Made by a program: the position numbers and the translations under genes | Shown here: piece by piece, positions 1 through 4,444 of the stretch | Layout of the letters: each line of letters starts with the position of its first letter | Numbering within the stretch: the first letter of the stretch is position 1 | NCBI GenBank assembly: GCA_900770535.1 | Contig: CAAHDV010000222.1 | Location: forward strand, 1 to 6,073 | Length of the DNA: 6,073 nt | Origin: Lachnospiraceae bacterium | GTDB lineage: Bacteria; Bacillota; Clostridia; Lachnospirales; Lachnospiraceae | Direction: 5' to 3' | Notes under the pieces: model-generated | Seen by the model: only the letters and a program-made list of their open reading frames with translations | The model's database searches: none | What the model was told of the DNA's origin: nothing

Positions 1-34
1 CCAACAGGTAAATAAAGTCGTTTTAGACGATACG

Positions 35-68
35 AATGCCCCGCAGACTTATGGGTTTGCGGGGCATT
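35..68 (-). terminator. Hairpin after the AIM24-family gene, probable terminator
   Basis: An 11-bp perfect stem pairs 35-45 with 58-68 (AATGCCCCGCA with TGCGGGGCATT). It extends inward by three pairs, one of them G-U, leaving a 6-nt loop. On the minus strand it begins 5 nt after the TAA stop of the AIM24-family gene. The stem is strong and GC-rich, but the bases after it in that direction (CGTATCGTCT) are only moderately T-rich, so this is not a textbook intrinsic terminator. It could also act on a plus-strand gene ending just left of the window. Position and stem strength favour a terminator; efficiency is uncertain. Confidence 0.6.
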
Positions 69-73
69 GTGAG

Positions 74-910
74 TTATTTTCCAAATGTATTGCTATTTTT
101 GGCAGCGGCTTTGGCAGCCAGTGTATTTGTAGAAGAAAACAGGGAATCAGTTGGTGCAACTGGACTCATCAGTACACGACCGGTACCGCGGTATACATTT
201 ACAAGGCCTTCACCGCTTACTGCAGATCCGACCAGAGTTTTGGTGGTGCGTTCTACGGTAAAATCAAGATTTGAGGACCAGCATACAGCCAGATTGCCAT
301 CGATTTTTAATTCATCATTTTCCAGTTCAATTTCAATCAGCTCATCTTCTGGGACATTACTCTCTAAAGCAACCGCACCGTTACCCTGCAGGCTCATATT
401 AAATAAACCTTCACCGCCTAATACAGCGGAAGAGAGAGTCTTACGTGCCACAATGTTGCGCTTCACATTTGCGTCGCAGGCAAGAAACATTCCATCTTCA
501 ATGGTCATTCCAACATTTCCCCATTTGGAAACATCCTGAAGGATAATATATTTGTAGGTTGGTTCCAGAACAAGAAATCCTTCACCGACATATTCAGGCT
601 TTACGGCAGTTTCTTTGGTAACGGCCCCTTTAATTGCCTTGCCAAAGAGATCGCCGAGTCCCTTTACTCCGGATGTTGCCTGTACATTTCCACCCATCCA
701 CTGCATGGCACCGGCCTGAATGACGGCAGAATGATCTCGGCTGATGTCAATGACTACCTGCCGCCTCCGGACATTCATCTTACTCATGAAGTATTCATCG
801 ATAGCATTCATAGGGGATACGCTGGCATCCTGAACATATTCTAATACATGGAAGTTATTGATAGTGCGGATAATTTTACGGTTATTGTTTTCAAGATTAA
901 CAATTCTCAT
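74..910 (-). CDS. AIM24 family protein (DUF124/TIGR00266)
   Basis: A 278-residue protein recognised as a bacterial AIM24 family member. The family forms a beta-rich fold of repeated strands, and its bacterial members have no established biochemical role; the yeast namesake is mitochondrial. Visible hallmarks are MQWMGG near residues 69-74, the glycine-rich GGEGLF turn near 165-170, and the C-terminal SGEGLVNVYRGTGRVLMSP block near 232-250. There is no signal peptide or membrane segment, so a cytoplasmic location is inferred. The N-terminal 50 residues (basic, with NVRRR near 46-50) precede the conserved core, and the Ala/Lys/Asn-rich tail after about 258 looks disordered. The start is fixed by AAAGGAGA at 918-925, 7 nt upstream of the ATG. 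It appears monocistronic and is divergent from the DUF11 gene. Family assignment is firm; function is unknown. Confidence 0.9.
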   Translation of the reverse strand: MRIVNLENNNRKIIRTINNFHVLEYVQDASVSPMNAIDEYFMSKMNVRRRQVVIDISRDHSAVIQAGAMQWMGGNVQATSGVKGLGDLFGKAIKGAVTKETAVKPEYVGEGFLVLEPTYKYIILQDVSKWGNVGMTIEDGMFLACDANVKRNIVARKTLSSAVLGGEGLFNMSLQGNGAVALESNVPEDELIEIELENDELKIDGNLAVCWSSNLDFTVERTTKTLVGSAVSGEGLVNVYRGTGRVLMSPVAPTDSLFSSTNTLAAKAAAKNSNTFGK

Positions 911-962
911 GATGGATTCTCCTTTGTGTGATTATTTTAGAAAACCGTTGCATATGAATCAT

Positions 963-991
963 AGTATATATGGGAATTCTGTAAAAGTAAA
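963..991 (-). promoter_or_regulatory. Sigma-A-type promoter for the AIM24-family gene
   Basis: On the minus strand TTTACT (986-991) lies exactly 17 bp upstream of TATACT (963-968). Transcription would start near 956, giving a leader of about 46 nt that contains the AAAGGAGA ribosome binding site. Each box matches the sigma-A consensus at 4-5 of 6 positions. No other minus-strand pair in the gap looked as good. Confidence 0.6.
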
Positions 992-1035
992 CATCATGAT
1001 TAGGGACAAACTATTTATGAATGATACAAGCCCTG

Positions 1036-1068
1036 CACCAGCTTCCTGGTTTTGTCATATGGTATAGT
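1036..1068 (+). promoter_or_regulatory. Promoter region of the DUF11 gene: sigma-K-like and/or extended -10
   Basis: Two overlapping readings are possible. First, TGG-TATAGT (TATAGT at 1063-1068) is an extended -10 box with no convincing -35 partner. Second, CACC (1036-1039), 16 nt, then CATATGGTA (1056-1064) fits the mACm-N16-CATAnnnTA pattern known for Bacillus sigma-K, the late mother-cell sporulation factor. Either would start transcription near 1071-1075, about 25 nt before the ATG. A small ACCAG/CTGGT hairpin (1037-1050) overlaps the spacer. The sequence alone does not decide between the two. Confidence 0.5.
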
Positions 1069-1097
1069 GTAACCACTTAAAAAGGGGACAACAGCAT

Positions 1098-1949
1098 ATG
1101 GCATTTTTCACAAATCAGGCGCAGCTGCGTTACGGAAATGAAGTAGCCAATTCCAATATTACTGTGGGAGAAATTCAGGAAGTTCTGGCTGTCACCAAGA
1201 CAGCAGTGAAACGGACCTACCGGCAGGATGATACCGTGACTTATATCATCAGCATTGTCAACTCCGGGATAACGGAGTATACCGGCCTGACCTTGACGGA
1301 TGACCTGGGACAATATGCCTTCGGAGAAGGAGAGAGGACTCCGCTGGATTATATTGCGGGAACCATCCATTATTACCGGAATGGCGTCATTCAGACTGCT
1401 CCGACGGTGGAAGCAGGCCCGCCCCTTGTAATCACCGGGCTCAGCGTGCCGGCAGGCGGGAATGCCACCATCGTTTATGAGACCCGACTGAATGCCTACG
1501 CGCCGCTGCGGATCGAATCGGAGATCACCAACGTGGTGACCGTATCCGGAACCTGCATTACCGGAATCACCGCAACGGAAACCATTTCCGCGGTGGCAGA
1601 GCCGATCCTCTCCATCACCAAATCTGTCAGCCCGGTTCCGGTAACCGAGTGCGGCAGACTGACCTACACCTTTGTGATCCAGAACACCGGCAATGTTCCG
1701 GCAAATCCGGCCACCGGAGTTATCGTGACGGATACCTTTGATCCGATCTTAAGAGACCTGACAGTTACCTTCAACGGAACCGCCTGGACCGATCCCACCA
1801 ACTACACCTACGATGAAACCACCGGTGCCTTTGCTACAGTACTTGGCGAAGTAACGGTTCCGGCGGCCACCTACACCCAGGACCCGGAAACCGGAGAGTG
1901 GACCACCAGCCCGGGTGTCAGCACTTTGATCGTGACTGGAACAATCTGA
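1098..1949 (+). CDS. DUF11 repeat protein, short form without signal peptide
   Basis: A 283-residue, Thr/Val/Asn-rich beta-sandwich type protein with two DUF11 (TIGR01451-like) repeats. The first spans roughly residues 28-165 (VTKTAV, VTYIISIVNSG, LTLTDDLG, GLSVPAGGNATIVYE, ITNVVTVSG). The second spans roughly 168-283 (SITKSVSP, LTYTFVIQNTGN, VIVTDTFDP, TVTFNGTAW) and ends in a short VTGTI tail. DUF11 domains usually occur in large secreted or wall-anchored proteins, but this one starts directly with MAFFTNQAQL. It has no hydrophobic signal segment, no transmembrane helix and no LPXTG-type signal. Similar short DUF11 proteins are common in Lachnospiraceae; their function is not established. 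AAAGGGG at 1081-1087 lies 10 nt before the ATG, and a GC-rich hairpin follows at 2031-2061, so it is probably monocistronic. A structural or surface role is inferred from the domain only. Confidence 0.85.
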   Translation: MAFFTNQAQLRYGNEVANSNITVGEIQEVLAVTKTAVKRTYRQDDTVTYIISIVNSGITEYTGLTLTDDLGQYAFGEGERTPLDYIAGTIHYYRNGVIQTAPTVEAGPPLVITGLSVPAGGNATIVYETRLNAYAPLRIESEITNVVTVSGTCITGITATETISAVAEPILSITKSVSPVPVTECGRLTYTFVIQNTGNVPANPATGVIVTDTFDPILRDLTVTFNGTAWTDPTNYTYDETTGAFATVLGEVTVPAATYTQDPETGEWTTSPGVSTLIVTGTI

Positions 1950-2030
1950 AGCGTTGAATAAGCAGCAGAAGATAAACCCTGTAGCTTTTGAGAGCGATAC
2001 GGAATTGCAGATATTTGAGGTAAACGCACC

Positions 2031-2061
2031 TGAGGTCCGGGACTATGTGCCCCGGGCCTCA
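2031..2061 (+). terminator. Hairpin terminator downstream of the DUF11 gene
   Basis: Bases 2031-2041 (TGAGGTCCGGG) pair with 2051-2061 (CCCGGGCCTCA), giving 11 bp including one G-U and a 9-nt loop. The following TTGCAATTTC is T-rich but interrupted. It lies 81 nt after the DUF11 stop and just before the promoter of the small gene, so it separates two transcription units. Confidence 0.65.
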
Positions 2062-2090
2062 TTGCAATTTCAGTCTGGGCTTGCTATAAT
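2062..2090 (+). promoter_or_regulatory. Strong sigma-A promoter for the 60-residue protein gene
   Basis: TTGCAA (2062-2067), a 17-bp spacer, then a perfect TATAAT (2085-2090) preceded by TGC (2082-2084), which makes an extended -10. The start site is expected near 2097, about 45 nt before the ATG. The -35 box directly abuts the terminator stem of the previous gene, so the T-rich terminator tail and the -35 element share the same bases. Confidence 0.8.
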
Positions 2091-2127
2091 TTCAGAAGAA
2101 AGTTCGAAAGAAACAGGGAAACGAGTC

Positions 2128-2133
2128 AGGAGG
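2128..2133 (+). promoter_or_regulatory. Consensus Shine-Dalgarno that sets the small gene's start
   Basis: AGGAGG sits 8 nt before the ATG at 2142. It supports this frame over the overlapping open frame that begins with TTG at 1954, which has no ribosome binding site. Confidence 0.85.
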
Positions 2134-2141
2134 AATGAAAC

Positions 2142-2324
2142 ATGGGAAAATCAGGAAAAGAACGGCGGGCCATCATGCGCGATTATCTGGAGACACACGA
2201 CCTCGATTCCGCACAGTCACCGTTAAAATACGATCTGCATAAATACGCGTCCTATCTGGAGAAAAATCATCTGGATGCGAAAAATGTGAAGCCGGAGATA
2301 CTGGAGAAGTTTCGAATTCAATAA
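2142..2324 (+). CDS. Small unrecognised protein, 60 residues
   Basis: I do not recognise this 60-residue protein. It begins with a basic stretch (MGKSGKERR, residues 1-9) and looks mostly helical: about 7-18, about 30-45 (LHKYASYLEKNHL) and about 49-58 (KPEILEKF). It is hydrophilic, with no signal peptide, membrane segment or cysteine. The last two predicted helices vaguely recall SAM-like helical bundles, such as the N-terminal arm-binding domains of tyrosine recombinases, but this is too weak to name a function. That it is a real gene is well supported: an extended -10 promoter at 2062-2090, a consensus AGGAGG 8 nt before the ATG, and an intrinsic terminator 22 nt after the stop form a complete single-gene transcription unit. 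It is convergent with pncB. The basic N-terminus would suit nucleic-acid or ribosome binding, which is speculative. Confidence 0.8.
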   Translation: MGKSGKERRAIMRDYLETHDLDSAQSPLKYDLHKYASYLEKNHLDAKNVKPEILEKFRIQ

Positions 2325-2346
2325 ATAGCAATATTGGAAAGCAGCG

Positions 2347-2386
2347 AAAATGCCGGGCGGCGCCAAATGGCGCCTTCCGGCATTTT
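2347..2386. terminator. Bidirectional terminator between the small gene and pncB
   Basis: AAAATGCCGG (2347-2356) pairs with CCGGCATTTT (2377-2386). After a small internal loop, GGCGCC (2359-2364) pairs with GGCGCC (2369-2374) around an AAAT tetraloop. The arms end in A4 and T4, so both strands carry a T-run after the stem. The hairpin lies 22 nt after the small-gene stop and 19 nt after the pncB stop, a typical shared terminator of convergent genes. Confidence 0.9.
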
Positions 2387-2405
2387 CTGTACACAAATTA
2401 AATTT

Positions 2406-3866
2406 TTATTCGTGATAATGATAGCTGTCCAGCAGTTCATTCTTCATATCCCACAGCGGCTTGGACAGATCTACATGCACTCTGTGCGGGTACTCCAGTC
2501 TCAGAGATTCTTCCCACAGGGTAGCGAGTTCTTTCTTGCAGTACTTCTGGATATCCATGACTTTCGGAGACTCGTAAACACATTCTCCTTTTAAGAATAC
2601 CGGGATCATCATCTCGCGCATGGTATAAGTGCCAGGTGCGAGGTGGGTCTTTTTCCAGGTTTCCTTCGGGTCGAAGAGCAGGAGAGATTTGTTGGTGTCG
2701 TACTCCTCATCGACCAGGCAGATCAGGTCTGCGATGATCTTGCCGTTTTCCTTATCGTAAATACGGCGGATGGTCTTGTTGCCAGGATTGGTGATCTTTT
2801 CTGCGTTCTCGGACAGTTTGATCTTCGGAATGAATTTTCCGGTTTCCTTATCCTGAATGGCAGCCAGCTTGTATACGCCGCCGAAGGACGGACAGTCTTT
2901 GGAGGTGATCAGGTTGGTACCGACACCCCAGGAGTTGATGGCAGCGCCCTGCAGCTTCAGGGAAGAGATCAGGGTCTCATCCAGGTCGTTGGAAGCGGAG
3001 ATGACAGCATCCGGGAATCCGGCAGCGTCTAACATCTTCTTGGCTTTCTTGGATAAGTAAGCCAGGTCGCCACTGTCTAAGCGGATTCCGTAGAAGGTAA
3101 GCGGAATGCCGGCCTCGCGCATTTCCTTGAAGACCTTGATGGCGTTCGGAATACCGGAATTTAAGGTATCGTAAGTATCAACCAGAAGGATGCAGGCGTT
3201 CGGGTAGAGCTTGGCGTAGGTGCGGAACGCAGTCAGCTCATCCGGGAAGCTCATGATCCAGCTGTGGGCGTGGGTGCCTTTGACCGGAACGTCAAACATC
3301 TTGCCGCAGAGCACGTTGGAAGTACCGATACATCCGGCAATCATGGCAGCGCGGGCACCGTAGATACCAGCGTCCGGACCCTGGGCGCGGCGCAGGCCGA
3401 ACTCCATAACACCATCGCCCTGGGCTGCGTAAACCACGCGGGCTGCCTTGGTGGCAATCAGGGACTGGTGGTTGATGATGTTTAAAAGTGCAGTCTCAAT
3501 AAGCTGCGCCTCCATGATCGGAGCAATGATCTTTACAAGGGGTTCTCTCGGGAAGATGACACTGCCTTCCGGGATGGCGTAAATATCGCCGCTGAAATGA
3601 AAATGGCGGAGATAGTCAAGGAAATCTTCCTCAAACATGCCGGTGGTGCGTAAGTAGTCAACGTCATCGTCATCAAAATGCAGGTTCTTTACGTAATCGA
3701 TCACCTGGTCTAAGCCAGCGCAGATCGAATAGCCGGAGCCTACCGGGTTGTTTCTGTAAAACGCGTCAAAAATGACGGTTTCGTTTGCATCTTTTTCTTT
3801 AAAATAGCCCTGCATCATGGTCAGCTCGTAAAAGTCTGTGAGCAGGGTCAGGTTGCGTTCACTCAT
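2406..3866 (-). CDS. pncB: Nicotinate phosphoribosyltransferase
   Basis: A 486-residue NAPRTase (EC 6.3.4.21; TIGR01513-type), the usual length for Firmicute members. It condenses nicotinate with PRPP, coupled to ATP hydrolysis, to give nicotinate mononucleotide, the entry step of the Preiss-Handler route to NAD in the cytoplasm. Visible family motifs are LTDFYELTMMQGY (9-21), EFGLRRAQG (155-163), GTHAHSW (197-203, holding the histidine expected to be phosphorylated during ATP-coupled turnover), VDTYDT (229-234), GIRLDSGDL (260-268, PRPP-site region), SNDLDE (292-297), WGVGT (313-317) and GGVYKL (329-334). All appear intact. The start is set by AAGGAGA (3873-3879), 6 nt before the ATG. The gene has its own promoter flanked by a paired inverted element and ends at the bidirectional terminator. 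It is not in an operon with other NAD genes here. Confidence 0.97.
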   Translation of the reverse strand: MSERNLTLLTDFYELTMMQGYFKEKDANETVIFDAFYRNNPVGSGYSICAGLDQVIDYVKNLHFDDDDVDYLRTTGMFEEDFLDYLRHFHFSGDIYAIPEGSVIFPREPLVKIIAPIMEAQLIETALLNIINHQSLIATKAARVVYAAQGDGVMEFGLRRAQGPDAGIYGARAAMIAGCIGTSNVLCGKMFDVPVKGTHAHSWIMSFPDELTAFRTYAKLYPNACILLVDTYDTLNSGIPNAIKVFKEMREAGIPLTFYGIRLDSGDLAYLSKKAKKMLDAAGFPDAVISASNDLDETLISSLKLQGAAINSWGVGTNLITSKDCPSFGGVYKLAAIQDKETGKFIPKIKLSENAEKITNPGNKTIRRIYDKENGKIIADLICLVDEEYDTNKSLLLFDPKETWKKTHLAPGTYTMREMMIPVFLKGECVYESPKVMDIQKYCKKELATLWEESLRLEYPHRVHVDLSKPLWDMKNELLDSYHYHE

Positions 3867-3898
3867 ACCGGTTCTCCTTCTGGTTTGTACTAATTTTC

Positions 3899-3972
3899 GT
3901 TAAATTTGTGTAAAACAATAGTAGTATACCATCAGTTTTTCCAAAAAACAATGCAGTTGACACAAAGTTAAC
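3899..3972. repeat. Inverted pair of 17-bp elements flanking the pncB promoter
   Basis: The plus strand at 3899-3915 reads GTTAAATTTGTGTAAAA. The minus strand over 3956-3972 reads GTTAACTTTGTGTCAAC. They agree at 14 of 17 positions, with an identical TTTGTGT core. The second copy is itself a near palindrome (GTTAAC-N5-GTCAAC). One copy lies upstream of the pncB -35, the other at the expected transcription start, with centres about 57 bp apart. This is an arrangement typical of operator pairs. The cognate regulator is not known; the Firmicute niacin repressor NiaR is one candidate by context only. Confidence 0.5.
3923..3951 (-). promoter_or_regulatory. Promoter of pncB
   Basis: On the minus strand TTGTTT (3946-3951), 17 bp, then TATACT (3923-3928) preceded by TGG (3929-3931), an extended -10. 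The start is expected near 3916, giving a leader of about 50 nt. The promoter lies exactly between the two copies of the inverted 17-bp element. Confidence 0.75.
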
Positions 3973-3994
3973 AAATGGAGTGCCTGCAGAAACC

Positions 3995-4023
3995 TTGACA
4001 ATTCTCAGTCAATTCCATATAAT
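3995..4023 (+). promoter_or_regulatory. Perfect-consensus sigma-A promoter of the T-box/ileS unit
   Basis: TTGACA (3995-4000), exactly 17 bp, then TATAAT (4018-4023): both boxes and the spacer match the sigma-A consensus fully. Transcription should begin near 4030, directly before the T-box Stem I. A strong constitutive promoter fits control by downstream attenuation rather than at initiation. Confidence 0.95.
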
Positions 4024-4029
4024 GATAAA

Positions 4030-4321
4030 GAATGTAATATCACAAAGGCTATGACGGAGACAGTAGCGCTGCAAAGAACGTAAAGGCAGACCGCAAAACA
4101 GGCGGAATGCAGGAGCGAGCCGGGGGCGGTGGAAGCCCGGTGCAAGTAAGGCAGCAGTCGAAGATCACTCCCGAGCCGCAGGCTGAACAAATTTACAAAC
4201 GGTTTCAGTAAGCCCCGCCGGCATTCCACCGTTAGTTGGAACTCATATGTTTGTATGCAGTAATAGGTGGTCAAAAGTGGCAAGAAGTGTCGTTTCCTGT
4301 TTGCAGGAAGCGGCTTTTTTT
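4030..4321 (+). promoter_or_regulatory. T-box riboswitch leader, isoleucine specifier (AUC), controlling ileS
   Basis: The leader senses uncharged tRNA-Ile and permits readthrough into ileS. Stem I: GGCT (4047-4050) pairs with AGCC (4174-4177). An AUGA/GAG kink-turn-like motif follows, then GGAG (4056-4059) with CTCC (4168-4171). The specifier loop carries AUC at 4164-4166 followed by the usual purine (A4167). Above it GCTGC (4068-4072) pairs with GCAGC (4151-4155), TGCA (4108-4111) with TGCA (4141-4144), an AG-rich bulge lies at 4112-4119, and CCGGG/CCCGG (4120-4124/4136-4140) closes a distal loop with GGUGG. Further stems are CTGAA/TTCAG (4183-4187/4204-4208) and TTCCA/TGGAA (4224-4228/4237-4241). 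Antiterminator: AATAGG (4262-4267), bulge UGGUCAA (4268-4274), AAGUGGC (4275-4281), then GTCGTTT-CCTGTT (4289-4301). UGGU suits the ACCA end of tRNA-Ile. Stem I also carries an extra CCGC/GCGG hairpin in its 5' arm. Confidence 0.93.
4289..4321 (+). terminator. T-box attenuator terminator
   Basis: Bases 4289-4299 (GTCGTTTCCTG) pair with 4304-4314 (CAGGAAGCGGC), 11 bp with two G-U pairs, around a TTTG loop, followed by seven T residues (4315-4321). The 5' arm is the same sequence that the antiterminator needs, so the two folds exclude each other. Without uncharged tRNA-Ile, transcription should stop here, before ileS. Confidence 0.95.
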
Positions 4322-4359
4322 ATATCAATGGATCGTCTCGGCAGTCCTGCTGCGGCACC

Positions 4360-4381
4360 AGAATCCGGCAAGCTGGATTCT
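4360..4381 (+). other. Stable hairpin between the attenuator and the ileS ribosome binding site
   Basis: AGAATCCGG (4360-4368) pairs with CTGGATTCT (4373-4381), 9 bp with one G-U and a CAAG loop. It sits inside the roughly 120-nt stretch between the attenuator T-run and the ileS start and has no T-run after it, so it is not a terminator. It may protect or help process the readthrough mRNA; no function is shown. Confidence 0.5.
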
Positions 4382-4428
4382 TCATTGATACCCAAACACA
4401 AGATGTCCCGCTGCATGCGTCAAAGATT

Positions 4429-4433
4429 GGAGG
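4429..4433 (+). promoter_or_regulatory. Shine-Dalgarno that fixes the ileS start
   Basis: GGAGG ends 11 nt before the ATG at 4445. An in-frame ATG at 4328 would add 39 residues but follows the attenuator T-run directly and has no ribosome binding site, so the 4445 start is preferred. Confidence 0.85.
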
Positions 4434-4444
4434 CAAAGAAAAGC

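Noticed and set aside
1..15. Possible C-terminal end of a plus-strand gene (PTGK then TAA) entering from the left edge
   Set aside because: Only four codons and a stop are visible. The frame cannot be tested, although the hairpin at 35-68 would suit a gene ending here.
36..539. Long plus-strand open frame opposite the AIM24-family gene
   Set aside because: Shadow of a recognised gene, with no ribosome binding site, low-complexity serine runs and its start inside a terminator stem.
951..972. CATAT...ATATG inverted repeat over the AIM24 -10 region
   Set aside because: Only five AT-rich bases per arm, expected by chance in AT-rich promoter DNA; not supported as an operator.
1037..1053. ACCAG/CTGGT hairpin followed by four T residues upstream of the DUF11 gene
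   Set aside because: The 5-bp stem and short T-run are too weak for a terminator or riboswitch and lie inside the promoter spacer.
1954..2226. 90-codon open frame starting with TTG between the DUF11 gene and the small gene
   Set aside because: It has no ribosome binding site, runs through the terminator stem and the strong promoter, and overlaps the better supported gene at 2142 in another frame.
3957..3962. A second plus-strand TTGACA upstream of the ileS promoter
   Set aside because: No -10-like hexamer lies at 16-18 bp spacing (GTGCCT at 17). The match is better explained as part of the near-palindromic element upstream of pncB.
4328..4444. N-terminal extension of ileS from an upstream in-frame ATG
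   Set aside because: No Shine-Dalgarno precedes it, while GGAGG precedes 4445; the extension is unlike IleRS N-termini, which begin near MYEKV...NFVEREK.
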